Positions 32,431-44,399 of a stretch of 64,000 bases of DNA are shown here, piece by piece. The notes beneath the pieces are model-generated. The model did no database searches. It saw nothing but the letters and a program-made list of their open reading frames with translations, and had not been told where the DNA came from. Positions within the stretch are counted from its first letter, which is position 1, and each line of letters opens with the position of its first letter. The DNA comes from Gnetum montanum (taxonomy: Eukaryota > Streptophyta > Gnetopsida > Gnetales > Gnetaceae): assembly GCA_015680685.1 (NCBI GenBank), contig MNCI01028403.1, positions 401,542 to 465,541 of the forward strand. The letters are read 5' to 3'. Made by a program: the position numbers and the translations under genes.

Positions 32431-33420
32431 ATCTCTCCACATGACTCTGTTGGTCACATGACTCCACAACGTCACTACCAAGCTTAGGACTATTATAGGA
32501 CTCCTTCTAGGGGAGACACACCACGTACATGCCATCTTCCAAATCCATCCACATCTCTCACACCGAAATCTCCATTATCACACACTCCAGCAGTGCAAGG
32601 GGTCTCCCCACTCAACCGCAACAACCCAATGTCATGAGGGCTATGAATCCTCAACTCGTAGTTGGTTCTAACAACCTTATGCAGAAAATATCTTTCTTTA
32701 GAATCAAAAATCCAACCAAGCCCTCACCATCGCAAGTGATTGAACATATGAACACCTCCCTACCAAGTAAAGCTTTGGGACCTCCTTCAATCCAAAAGGC
32801 AAGCTTAACACACATGGTTATGTTAACACATGCCATTACTGACTGGATTAAGGTGGGCCACCTTCCCATGAAATTCTCTGATCCTGGGAGTCCTCTAATC
32901 TATCTCCATGTCGCTGGGAATGAACCATGTAAAGCTCTTCTAGACTTAGGTCCTGGAGTCAACTTAATATCACAAGAAATATATAAATCCTAGAACTTGC
33001 CTCCATTAATGAAGAGTAACATCTGACTAGAACTGATCGACTGGTCCATCACTATCCCCTTGGGACTTGTGGAGGACATTGTTATCGCTATATGTGGTTG
33101 GTCATATCCAGCTAATTTCCTACTGATACAAGTAAACAACGGTAAAGGGGAATTCCCAATAATAATGGGAAGAGCATGGATTAGTACTATAGATGCACGC
33201 CTAGGAATCTATGATCTTTTCCTGGAAATATCCAAGAAAAACACTTTTGGAAAGATCGAGAAGAAGAAAGTTCCATGAATCGCATATAGTGACACAGGAT
33301 GTCATTGCATGCAAAAATCATGGGTTATGTGAAGTTTAGCATTGCTTGCATGCAATTGGTATGCACAAGACATCAATATAAAAAAGTTCTTGTATGCAAC
33401 AGCCACAAAACAAGAAGACA
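32431..33420 (+). pseudogene. Element D gag tail and protease, inactivated
   Basis: The open segment 32529-32993 covers the gag tail and the start of a retropepsin: MLTHAITDWIKVGHLP, FSDPGSPLIYLHVAGNEPCK, then ALLDLGPGVNLISQEIYKS. F has ALLDSGSGVN at the active site, so here the catalytic D-S-G has become D-L-G. A stop at 32991 precedes the second half (33060-33278): LVEDIVIAICGWSYP, FLLIQV, PIIMGRAWIST. The end is the conserved KKVP, then IAYSDTG. Confidence 0.85.
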
Positions 33421-33699
33421 CCCAATGGCTAATGCCTAATCAATAGAGAAATTCACTAACATGCATGGAAATCACTAAGGGAATAACTAGTGCTTACATT
33501 AAAAGCATAGACACATTGGAGCAAGTCCGTTGCCAACTTCCAAACCTTAACATCAAAAACATCAACTGGGGAAAGTTGGAAATTCCTAAGAGATTTAAAT
33601 AAGAGCCCCTAGATTTGAAACCATTGCCTAGTGATAAACAACTGGTCAAAATCCTTTGTCTAGTCATGCCCCGAGTTAACTAGAATAGATCCTAGGATA

Positions 33700-34650
33700 T
33701 GCCAACATAGGATTTACATGGATCCCTCCATGAAACTTTGAAAATAACTACAGAGACAATTGAACCCAAAATTGAAACAAATAGTAAAAGAAGAGATAGA
33801 ATAGCTTCTTACGGTTGGGTTCATATATCCCATTGCTGATAGTGAATGGGTTAGCTCTNAGTTGGGTTCATATATCCCATTGCTGATAGTGAATGGGTTA
33901 GCTCTCTAGTGATCGTGCCTAAAAAGGGAGGAAAATGGAGGGTGTGTATAGATTTTAGGCTGCTGAACATGGCAAAATTCAAGGTTCACTTTCCATTGCC
34001 ATTCATTGACCAAGTCTTAGACACCATAGTAGGGCATTGCTATTATAGTTTTCTGGATGGTTATAGTGAATACAACCAAATACGGATAGCACCAGAAGAT
34101 CAAGCCAAGAGAACGTTCACTAGTCCTTGGGGAATTTTTGCATATAAACAAATGCCATTTGGCTTGTATAATGCTCCTGCCACATTTCAATGCCTAGTTC
34201 TAAGCATATTCCAACAGCAGATAGGAAATGGAGTAGAAGTCTTTATGGATGACTTCTCCACTTATGAAACAAGCTTTGATCAAGCCTTGGAACGATTAGA
34301 GAAAGTGCTAAAAGGATACATAGAAACCAACTTAAGGCTCAATTGGTAGAAAATCCATTTGATGGTCCAAGAAGGCATAGTACTTGGGCATAATATTTCG
34401 CATTCAGGAATAGATGTAGACCCAGATAAATTTAGGGTCATCCATGGAATTACCCAAGATAATTACCCCAGATAATATTCCTACTATAGGAGATTCATTG
34501 AGAACATCTCCAAGAATTCCAAACTGTTAGTAGAGCTAACAAAGAAGGATGCACCATTCAAATGGACTAGGGAATGTGAACAAGCATTCCAAACTTTAAA
34601 ACAAAATCTTGTGAAAACTCCCATTCTAGAAGTCCTTGACTAGTGAAAAC
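33700..34650 (+). pseudogene. Element D reverse transcriptase, nearly readable
   Basis: Ty3 reverse transcriptase. The open segment 33909-34349 has, in order, IVPKKGGKWRVCIDFRLLN, FPLPFIDQVLDTI, FLDGYSEYNQI (family D-x-x-SGY-x-QI), TSPWGIFAYKQMPFGLYNAP, and EVFMDDFSTY with both catalytic Asp residues kept. These are Athila-lineage signatures. A stop at 34347 interrupts NLRLNW-x-KIHLMV. GIVLGHNISHSGIDV and the thumb follow to about 34640. The 5' end is disturbed by a 45-bp duplication around an undetermined base at 33859. Confidence 0.88.
33814..33905. repeat. 45-bp perfect duplication flanking an N
   Basis: 33814-33858 and 33861-33905 are identical and separated by NA (N at 33859). The duplicated codons encode a single RT segment in related elements. 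Most likely an assembly or gap-closing artefact. Confidence 0.9.
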
Positions 34651-35160
34651 CATTCCATATAATGATTGATACATCCAATTATTCCTTAAGAGCCATACTT
34701 ACACAGTTAGATGACCAAAAACATCCTTATTACATCCACTGTGCAAGTAGGAGTATCACCGATGCACAACTTAGCTACACAACTATAGAAAAACAATTAA
34801 TGGTTGTAGTGTTTGCACTAGAGAAGTTTAGGCACTATGTGTTAGACTACAAAGTGTACATTCATATAGATCATAGTGCAATGAAGTTCCTCATGAACAA
34901 TCCAATGGTTAGCCCTCATATTATACGATGGACGGTAATCCTATAGGAGCTCGATCTAACGATGATAGATCAAAAGGGCACTAAGAACATAGTTGCAGAT
35001 CACTTATCTCGGTTGCATTGGGAGAGCAAAGAGGATGAATACGCAATATCCGATCATTTTCCTGATGAATCCCTCTTTGCCGATGTAGTGAATAACCAAC
35101 CCATAGAAACAAATTGGTATAGTAGCATTCTCACCTATCTCCTTTCCCAACAAACACCAC
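34650..35160 (+). pseudogene. Element D RNase H domain
   Basis: Ty3 RNase H. The open segment 34662-34946 reads MIDTSNYSLRAILTQ, HPYYIHCASRSITDAQLSYT, TIEKQLMVVVFALEKFRHYV and HIDHSAMKFLMN, the normal order with the first Asp and the DH pair kept. A stop at 34944 is followed by the tether (34962-35189), including TKNIVADHLSRL, the standard link into integrase. Confidence 0.85.
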
Positions 35161-36460
35161 AGGAGCTAGACTTTAGGAAGAAGCAATAGTTTCTTCATAG
35201 AGCTAAGTACTTCGTGGAGATCAATAGACAACTTTACAAAGTTTTTCTTGATGGATTGGTTTGATAGTGTGTTCGCAATGTGGACCAACTAAGAGTTCTC
35301 CAAGATGCTCATGAGGGCCCTTGTAGGGGTCACTATGAAGGGAGATGAACGGCTATTAAGATCCTACTTGCAAGATATTACTGGCCAACATTATTTTAGG
35401 ATATCCATCAATTTGTCCAGTCCTGCGAGCATTGTCAACATGATGGAAAATTGACTAATAGAATCGAGGGTCCACAACAATGGATTCAACCTTTGGAACC
35501 CTTTGACATTTGGGGAATAGACTTTATGGGACCCATTATACCAATGTCCAATGGAAAATCTTACATCATTGTTGTTGTTGACTATCTAATGAAATGGGCT
35601 GAAGCAGCTACTGTTACAAAATGCACATCATCTACAGCTGCACGATTTGTGCAACAACAAGTCATAAATAGGGTCGGTATGCCACGTGAACTTATCTCGA
35701 ATAATGGAACACACTTCACATGTGCAACCTTTTAGAAGTTGATGCAATAGGTTGAACATAAATTGACTACACCTTATCACCTCCAAGCTAATGGCCAAGC
35801 CAAGGTTACTAATCGGAAGATTACTAAAACATTAACAAGAACAATTAGCAAATATAGGCAAGATTGAAGCAATAAACTAAATGATGCTCTCTAGGCATAC
35901 CGCTCCACTTGGAAACTTCCTACAAGCTACTCTCCCTATGAGTTAGTATACGAAAAACTTCCAAAGCTTCCAATTCAAGATGAGCTTTAGACACTATTCC
36001 TGGAATGTCACCTTTACCTTGACCTTGATCTAGCAAAAAATCAAAGATTAGCAACTCTAAATGCGATAGACAAAAACCAATTAGTTGCCCTGTCATCAAA
36101 TTAGTTGCACAAGGCATAGAACAAGCAACGTCATGACTCAAGAATTCGGAAGGTTAAGTATCAACCAAGAGATAACTTCCTCTACTGAAACCCCACACAT
36201 GTGCCACAACGCACAAAATTTCAAACATTGTGGGATGGGCCTTACGTTATTTATACAACCTTTTCCTCAGGGGCCATGACCATATACAAACCTGAAAGCC
36301 CTAATAAGAGATTATTGGTCAATGTGCAGCAAATCAAACCCTTTCATGAACTTAAAATACCTAGTACACATAATACCTTTGAGAGAGGCCAACCTTGCTC
36401 ATTATTTCAGATCTTCTCCATTCAACTTAGTCATGGGGGAGATGGCCACCTATGCTAATC
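35160..36460 (+). pseudogene. Element D integrase, catalytically dead
   Basis: DDE integrase. The zinc domain shows DAHEGP, RGHYEG and CEHCQ (35300-35440; HHCC complete). The core is open at 35451-35735 with FDIWGIDFMGPI (first Asp present), but ISNNGTHF has Asn in place of the second Asp, and HLQANGQAKVTNRKI near 35785 has Lys in place of the catalytic Glu (family QAEV-x-NREIK). The C-terminal part ends with LWDGPYVIY, KPESPNKRLLVN and QQIKPFHE (36201-36458). Several stops intervene. Confidence 0.88.
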
Positions 36461-36464
36461 AATC

Positions 36465-38334
36465 AAGGCCCTCAGTTTCTTTTTAAGTTTTTTATTTTAC
36501 ACATTTTTGTTTTACAAATTTCTTTAGCTTTTCTTGTTTTTATTTTGCAACATCCTTCATACTTCTTCGTTTATTTGTGTGCTTATTTATTTATTTTTTC
36601 TTTTGTTAAGTTTATCACTTAATAAGTACTCCAAAAATGGTATGAACTGTATTCCATTGATTGCTAATGTTTGGTTTTTACCTTTGAGTTATGATGTTAA
36701 TACTAAGGTATGGTTCTTTTGATATAATAGGCAATGAGTCCACATCATCCATGCATCCATAAGTTTCTATGTTCTCTCTTGGCTTGGAACTGTACAGTCC
36801 TCTTCCTTAAATAATAAGAACTATCAACGAATCGACGACTAGGTATTTCTAAAGCTAAGGAAGGACTTAAGGACTAAAAAGTGTATGAATTCAAGGGAAC
36901 GTGATGCATTTGTGCTAGCCATTCTCTTAGGTGCTTGGATGTTTTCTTCTTGAGTTTTTCCTACCATTCTGATGATTGCTCCATTATCGGGAAGCTAAGC
37001 TAATAAAAATAATAAGACTTTGCATGGTGTGGTTCCCACATAAAACATAAAAAAAATAGTGGGAATTCAAATCACATCCCTTAGACAAAATAATCATCTA
37101 GGCTACAAGCATTGGTTATGGAACTAAATAAACATGTTTCCTCTAACTAAGGCCCTTCTCACCTCCTACTTTCTCCTTTTTTGTTTCATTGGAATGGTGG
37201 TGACTCTGTGATGGAAGCATTCGTGTTACTTCAAGAGGATGGATTGGCCAAATGTATTAATGTAAAGTCACTGAATGTGGATTGTTTAAGGCTAGATTTG
37301 AAATAAAATCTACTAAGTTACATTAACCATTAATACATAAGGGGTTGTACATCACCTTGTTCTTGAGACTCCATTCCATTCTCTTCTTCCTGCCCTTCTT
37401 TCTCCGTTTTTCACCTCATTGTCAATTGTATCAATAGTCTATATCTTCGTTGATGCATTGTTTTATTTTTGGTAAATTCTTGTGGTTAAGACTTTAACTC
37501 TTGTTTTCAAGTGACATTCCTAAAGCCTACAAAATCTTTGAATGTGGGATTGTCAAGGCATTAAGGGCATGAGCTTGCTTTGGGGAGGACCCACTAGCAT
37601 TTCTCTTTTGTGCATCCATTAATTTCTTTCCCTTAAACATCTCCACAATCACCATTTATTTTGTTCATCTCCATCTTTGACATCCATTTTATCAGTGTTA
37701 CCATTTTTTCTTTTTATCCATCTTTCTTATTCCTTATCTTTTTTCATTCTCTTGCTACCAGAGGTTCACTCTCAGTCATGGGGGTCCTAATCAAATTTTT
37801 TTAATTTTCTCTTAACCCCTACACCTTAGGTAGTCACCAGTATTATATCTCTAGATCCGCATTAGTCATATCACAACTCAGCCAATGGACCTTACACTGA
37901 GGCAAGGTATTAACTGCATTGTGATTCATTTACCCTTGCTAATATAAGACTGTGTTGTGTGTGTAGATCACAATCATACACCAATGGATTGGATCTGGAG
38001 GGAACACTTGAAATGGACTCATGCTAAAGTAGTTATGCAAGGAACAAGATTGATGATGCACTTATGGATGGATAACAAAAAATGAAACCTTGGCATTGAC
38101 AGCAACAAACTTCTTCTTTTCTCTCTCTCTTCTCTCTTCTCTCTCATCTGCCAAATAAGGTTGGATGTCAAATGTGTATAGTGTTCACTCTTGTTGTCAT
38201 GAAGACTAATTTTTTCATGTATTGTAATGATGATCCGTTCACATGTCACCCCATTTACCATTAGTATCATTCAAGCCAATAATCCCATACCTTCCCAATA
38301 TTTTGTAAGGAACTCGAGGACAATTTTTCATTTA
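36465..38334 (+). other. Non-coding post-integrase spacer of element D
   Basis: T-rich tract (36480-36620), then segments collinear with G, E and the minus strand of F. The shared motif TTTGGGGAGGACCCACT is at 37579-37595. No aORF and no GATATC/TATA module is present; this spacer runs straight into the PPT. A CTCTCTC microsatellite is at 38118-38145. Small frames here are not genes. Confidence 0.75.
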
Positions 38335-38346
38335 GTCATGGGGGTA
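38335..38346 (+). other. Polypurine tract of element D
   Basis: GTCATGGGGGTA directly before the 3' LTR start TGATGAG. Confidence 0.85.
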
Positions 38347-39142
38347 TGATGAGCCATGATATCGCGTCGGCCCCTATGATTTCGCGTATGCAATAACGTG
38401 GCCTGCTGTCATGTCAATAAATAAGAGGCGACTTTCCCTTGTTCACTCATCTAGAGTTAGACCCTTAGCCAAACTATAGAATTTTTACCATTCCAGAGTT
38501 AAAATAATTTCCATGTGCCCACAGTAGGAGTCTCAAAGTGAACAAATCTTTATTCGAGCAAATTGTACTTGAGCACACATTTGTGTATGGCAATAAAGAC
38601 GAAATTTTTGATAAAACTTGTAGCATATGGACTAAGCTAGGTAGGATTTAATTATTGTTAAATGTTTAAATGCTTTCCTAGATAATTAATCTCTCTCAAC
38701 CCTTGACTCTCCTAGTTAAGTGCATTCAGTACGATCGCTTCGAGCATGTGTGTAACGCTTGGTAACCCAGTAATGAGTAACATTTGGTAATCCTAGTAGT
38801 GTTGCACTAGTTTAGGGTGTGTGCGGAAAGTGGGAATGGATACTGAGGATAGGACAATTAGAACTTAGTTAGTAAATAGTTAATGAAAGTTAGTCACTTA
38901 GTCTCTTCACCCTTCCCTACTAGCATAGTCGTTAAAAAGATAAAAGCTATAAAAATCACATACCTTAAAATTACTTAACCATACAATCGTGACAATACAC
39001 GTAAGTTTGGGAAGACAAAGATTGATTAACCTTAAGTTTTCCATTAGGGCACGTAAGCACTTTGCCCTTGGAGCTCGACCAGATTGCCCGTGAGACACTC
39101 GTATTCGTATGGTTGAGTGTAGGGGTACCTCACCACTCATCA
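38347..39142 (+). mobile_element. Element D 3' LTR
   Basis: 796 bp, same ends as the 5' LTR, followed by TGTAG. Several GATATC palindromes are mutated (ATGATTTCGCG, CAATAACG) and the TATA box reads AATAAATAAG where the 5' LTR has CTATAAATAAG. Confidence 0.9.
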
Positions 39143-39301
39143 TGTAGGGATTAAAGGGAATTTTCAAATTCTAGGTTGAGTAGAATAATTAGCATGATAG
39201 AAATCATCCAAGATTGAGAATTTGTAGTTCCTTACAATTGGGATGAGAAGTATCCACATGAATGCATTTTTCTTCAATTCCAAGTTTTGATACCAATCTA
39301 A
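39143..39301 (-). mobile_element. Element H leader with primer binding site
   Basis: Continuation of 29754-30557. On the minus strand TTGGTATCAAAAC (plus 39284-39296) resembles the initiator-Met PBS TGGTATCAGAGC with two changes. This is the common PBS of Copia and several Ty3 elements. Confidence 0.5.
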
Positions 39302-39950
39302 TGCAGAGATCCCATGGATTCCATAATATAATTTCTCTTAAAGTCATAAAATAGCAAATTTGAACAAGAAAAAAATGTAAGCTTTATTCTTGCTAAAATT
39401 GAAAATTTAAATATGAGAGGAATCACAATTCCTAAGGACAAACAAGAGATTAAATCCAACTCTCACACACTCAATCAAAGTAATCACTCACACATAAGGA
39501 TGATCATCAAGACACCTTCCCAAGACTCTATGTCTCCTTCTACTCTTCTCTCAACTCCCTACACTCTCTTCTAGCTCTCTTTTTCTCTTTAGACTCTCTT
39601 GATGAAACTAAAGGTATAAGGATTCTATTTATGTCCTTTTCCCCTTATCTCTTCATCTCCCCTTCAATTTATTATTCAATTTGATATCCATTAAAATCCA
39701 TGGAAGATACCTATGGAAAATAGGAGATATCTCTTTCGAGTGTAGAAGTCACAAAGTAGATGTCCTCAAATCATGTGGGATGTCTTAATAGAGATGTCTA
39801 CAACATAGATGGAACGTCTCACTTATAGATGGGATGTCTCACTTGCAAATGGAATGTCTCCTCTCCAAGGCCAAAATACAAAGATGCTTGTTTTGGGGTT
39901 TGGAACCTCTGGTCACCTCCAAAACTACTTGGTTGTTGACTCAATATTAA
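39302..39950 (-). mobile_element. Probable 5' LTR of element H
   Basis: Starts TGCAGAG next to the PBS-like site. A TATA-like element (plus CTATTTAT at 39627-39634) lies inside, and pyrimidine-rich tracts occur at 39520-39600. The right boundary is not determined because no partner LTR is in the window. Short repeats of about 20 bp (GATGGGATGTCTCACTT type) occur at 39795-39862. Confidence 0.4.
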
Positions 39951-41022
39951 TACAAATAAGTATAAGGCATGTATTTTTATGATTTAGTTTCATTTGTAAT
40001 TCATAATTATTTAGATATCCAATACTGTTAATTTTTTTTTAGAATAAACTTCATACCATAATGGCTATTGATGGATATTACAAGGGAATAATTACATCCT
40101 TGATTATTTTAGCAAGATCTCAACTAATAGATATCAAAGCATGGCTACAAGATTTAGTTGATATGTGTCATGGATATTATGAAGATTGGAAGATCAATGC
40201 ATTTTTTATAAATGATTCAATTGATGAAATTAATACAATCATGTAACTATTAAATATTTACATGGAAATATTTTTTGATAGTTTCAACTATGTTATTTCT
40301 TCTCTTACAATGTCACTTTTATTAATATTTTGCAAGGGATGTTCTTTGATGTTGAATTATTGTATGCACTTTGACATGTTACTTGTGCATGGAGAAAACA
40401 TTTGATCATAAAAGTCAAAGATGTTAAGGTTTGTACGTGCATGTCTAAATGCCTTTTTCCATATCATGAATAACGGTAAACAAGAATTCAACATTTACAA
40501 TTTCAAAGTGAGTTTTATCAGGAGAAATCTTTCATTGAATACCTTGATATAAATTGAATAAAAAATAAGAAACTTCAAAGTTTATAAAATTTTATTTTTT
40601 CATTCAATATTTAATATTTTTTTCATAATTTTTTGCATTAATAATTTATTTTTCTTTTTGTTGTATAGGCATGAGGGTAAAAAGGTTTTACAATGTGCCT
40701 CATGCTCAACACCATAGGAATAGTGCTACTAAATCATACTATGGCATCTTGAAAAGTATTTACCTAAATCAATGAGCTAATTAAAAAATAAACTAATTGA
40801 TTAACTTATTTTCTACCTTTATAGAGCTTAACTCCATTATTGGAATAATAGTAGATTAAAGAATAATGATTATCTTATTAACAAGAGAGCTCATAATAAT
40901 AACAAATGTTCATGGAATAAAGTAGTAGAGATATCCAATTTAGATTGTATACAATAGGATTTTATTGAAAATTATTATTATGTAAGAAGTCAAGATCTAT
41001 GTAAGCCAATATATTAATGTGT
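39951..41022. other. Unassigned AT-rich segment with a possible coding remnant
   Basis: A 61-codon frame at 40061-40246 (MAIDGYYKGIITSLIILARS, then DLVDMCHGYYEDWK) follows a pyrimidine-rich tract ending in AG, as an exon might. At 40670-40980 other readable stretches occur (VKRFYNVPHAQHHRNS; LKNNDYLINKRAHNNNKCSW). I recognise neither. They could be a decayed gene or a DNA transposon body. No LTR features were seen. Confidence 0.3.
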
Positions 41023-41886
41023 TGATGAGTCATCATTATGTCAGCATCGATATCAGATACCCAATATTGGAGCCTTGGTATTAGATACCCGATATCAGGT
41101 CCCAAGAAACGATGTCACATTTCTGATATCACCTCTTCCATGCTAGCCTATAAATACAACACTTGGGTGCATGTTTGAGAGGGAGAAAATAGTTTAGTTT
41201 TTAGTTGTTAATCAGCTTCTTCATAGATTGTTGATTTTCAGTCCTGTTATTTCCCAGTGCACGCCTGCAGTGTGATGTTTGTAATCGTACAACACCTTTG
41301 TTCAAGAGTTACATACTTGGACATGTTACATGACTGGAAATAAAGATTGAGATTACTTCCATCATTGTAGCATTCACTTAGATTTATAGTTATTTTAATT
41401 ATTTAATTATTAATTATTTCCTTAGTTAATGTTTCCTATCATTAAGTGGAATGAGTACATCTAATTGTGGACACTTATGTGTAGCTACTTGGTAACTCAA
41501 CAATGTATTATTTGGAAAGCCAATGGCATATTCTTGGTAATCCCAATGCTAGTTACATGAAGTCCAATGTGTGTGCAGATAGTTAGGAGTGAACACTCAT
41601 CACCCATAGGCTATTTTAGACTTTACTTTCCACTATTTATTAGCTTAATTAATTTATCTCTTTATCATCATTAGAAGCAACATAGGATTAGACAACATTA
41701 TCATATGCCTCACTTTTGACTAAACCATATGTGACAAAGCTACCACTAGTCCAAGTGGAAAGACAACAAACTATGATCAAAGCATAACAATCTAGATACC
41801 ACAACTAGTCCCTAGAATTTGACTGAATCATGTGTAAACACTTGTGAGTTGTATGGTTGGGCATAGGGGTACCTCATCGCTCATCA
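41023..41886 (+). mobile_element. Element E 5' LTR
   Basis: 864 bp, TGATGAGTC ... CTCATCA. U3 has GATATC- and GATACC-type blocks at 41050-41135 and TATAAATA at 41149-41156. The R/U5 part shares the GGTAACTCAA / GGTAATCCC units with other families. It is followed one base later by a degenerate PBS. No 3' partner is in the window. Confidence 0.85.
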
Positions 41887-41887
41887 T

Positions 41888-41905
41888 TAACATTGTTACC
41901 AAGGA
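41888..41905 (+). other. Primer binding site of element E, degenerate tRNA-Asp
   Basis: TAACATTGTTACCAAGGA against the intact TGGCGCCGTTGCCGGGGA; the position, one base after the LTR, supports it. Confidence 0.65.
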
Positions 41906-42011
41906 CTTGTGCTAGTTATCTAGATTAGTTATATCATACATGATTGTTGTAAATGCATTCATGACCTATCTTCTAAAAGATATTAAGTCACACACATCAT
42001 AAACCAACAAA

Positions 42012-44397
42012 ATATCTCCTTCACTAGGAACTACTAATGCATTGTATAACAAATACATTCATTGGATAACTAACAAGATATATGATGAGGAAAATTGGAG
42101 TGACTAACCTTATGTAGTAATTTCATATGTTTATGATCATCATGATGACACTCAAGAACTACATTCACCTAAGGCAGATAACCTTGGAGGAGATCAAGTA
42201 AGTTCTGGGCCAAGGGAGGGCTTAAGGCCTAAGACCTTCTCAAAACCTAGAAAATATCAATCAAGGGACCATGGGGAGAACTATGAGAGCCATGATGATT
42301 CTTTTAATCCTTCATATTCCTCTTCCTCTTCAATTCCTAGTTATAATGAAGATGAATGTAGGTATAGAGATCAAGCTCATTATTTGAGTAGAAATTGAAA
42401 CCCATAGGTGACATCAAAAACATCAAAATGAACATAGACAACATCATCATGATTAAAAGAATAGACAAAGAAATTTTCACCACAACATGTCTGATGATGA
42501 TGAATCCTTGTTGGCCAGTTAGAGCCTAATGTAGATCCAAGAGGTAGTTAAGATATCTCATAGGCATTGCAAAGAAAGTCACCTACCCAAGCTTGATATG
42601 AATAATATTCCTAAATTTGCAAGAGGCTGTGATTCATGTCCACAACATCATATATAAGCCTTCCATCATGCTTGTGCCTCATACAATGTTGAAAATGTAT
42701 GGAAAAAGCTTAAGATATTTACTAGGACATTAATTGATAGAGTCAAGGTGTGGTAAAGGTCATTGAAACCAAATTCAATCTAATGGTGGTCCATAATGTT
42801 GGAACTCTTCAATGAAAAATATTAAACCTATGCAAGGGTATCCAACCTAAGGAGACAAATCCAAGGATAAAGATAAGAACAACATAAATGTTTGGGCATG
42901 GCCTTAGATAAATATTATTCCTTACTGAATAGATGCCTAATTGATGGTTTCTTTGAGGAAACACAACTTTTCCACATCATATATGCGCTTTGTAATGAAA
43001 CAAGGGAGACCATTGAGATGTATGCTCTAGGTCAATTATACGAGCTACAAACCCATCAGAAATGAGACTTAATCAAGCATGTGGCAAAAGAAGAAGGATA
43101 GTTATGCAAATGGAAGTATGTTGAGAAAAATAACTGGGATCCAACTCTTCAAATGAAGGAGGTCCATATCTATGACAAGGAGAAAGAGACAGCTCTCAAG
43201 AAGGTGATTCCCTAACAAGCCTTGCCAATGTAGAGGCCCATTGATGAACTTGAAGTGAAGTTTAACAAGATGTCAAAGTGGATATATGAGAATGTTACAA
43301 CTCTTGTAGAATTGGTAGAGGAGAATCTAACATAAAATGAATCAGGAAATCACTAAAAATTGAGGAATAAGGATCAAGAAACAACTAGGAACACTTTTTG
43401 ACAAATAGGGAACATGGCTAAAGAAAGTGAGGCTATAGACTCAACTAAAAACGAAGATAATGGATGTGACATCTACATATATAACCATCTAAAGGACCAT
43501 TTCTTGATCTCGTTGCATCTACATAAGTATTGGGAAGATGAAGTAAATCCAAAGTTTGTTCAAAATCATATGCCTAGGAGATTTCCTTTTCAAGATAGTA
43601 ATGATAGATAGTTCCACAACTAATCATACTATCCTAGGGGGACTTATTACCAGTATCAACACTACCATCAATTGTAGTGGGAAAACCCGTAGTCATGGGG
43701 GAGGCTACCACCAAACTAGCCCTATCCTTTCTACTAGCCAAAACCATATGGATATTATGTTCAACACCTTGTTTTTACAACTAGTTCTATGTCCTCTACT
43801 TCAAATCACCACTATCACTCTCTCAAGTATCATCACCGCATGACATCTCCTGAACGATCACTACTTCACACCTCTTACCATCCATCCTACCCTCGGTATT
43901 TTCATGCTCCACCTCATCACATGCCACCACCAATGACATAATAAGGTTTGGCACCATAATATCAAAAAACCAATGCTACTTATGCTACGAATGTGGATAG
44001 AAATGCTAATATTGGTAGGTCCCCATAGCAAACTCAAAAACATCATTTTTTTAGAAAGGAGCATAGGAAAAAGAAAAACATTCATGGACCAACCACATGA
44101 CCCAATTCAACACAGTGTCAATTTGCTTCAATGCCTTCCTTGCCATCACCACTATCCTCTAATCTTATAGAAAGGCCACTATCCATTGTTGCTCCAACAC
44201 CAAACCAAAGTAGTGATTCTCGTAGTGTGGAGAGACAAAAAAATTCATGCATACCATATTATAATCAAGGATGCAATTGTGAGTCAAATATCCACAACAT
44301 TAACACACCTCATACCCTAATCCACCATACGTTTACCAATCAAGTGTGTGAACAACAATTTGTCTACATAGCTACCACTAAACCAAGAGACACCTAA
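42012..44397 (+). pseudogene. Element E gag, decayed
   Basis: Collinear with A's gag over its whole length. The start codon position holds ATA (42012) where A has ATG: ISPSLGTTNA against MPRLQDDNNA. Then YIHWITNKIYDEENW (A: DVHWRTNELYDDESW). The core at 42720-43060 reads SLKPNSI, MLELFNEKY, RVSNLRRQIQG, MALDKYYSLLNRC and NETRETIEMYALGQLYELQT. The knuckle region at 43460-43500 has lost Cys residues (CDIYIYNHLKDH). The Pro/His-rich tail extends to about 44397. Many stops. No protease or RT follows. Confidence 0.8.
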
Positions 44398-44399
44398 TG

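Larger units (their letters stand above)
30558..39142 (+). mobile_element. Element D: Athila-like LTR retrotransposon lacking the gag core
   Basis: 8,585 bp with LTRs of 810 and 796 bp, TGATGAG/CTCATCA ends and a perfect 5-bp target duplication TGTAG (30553-30557 and 39143-39147). Order on the plus strand: 5' LTR, PBS, gag N-terminus, protease, RT, RNase H, integrase, spacer, PPT, 3' LTR. About 1.25 kb of gag, including the capsid core and zinc knuckle present in F, is missing near 32425. No aORF is present between integrase and PPT. Stops in most domains and altered catalytic residues make it non-functional. LTR divergence by eye is roughly 8%. Confidence 0.9.

Noticed and set aside
37575-37595. 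Shared spacer motif as a second copy of the PPT
   Set aside because: The real PPT is CATGGGGGTA next to the LTR; the spacer motif differs and is only loosely purine-rich, so central-PPT is listed as one option, not a call.
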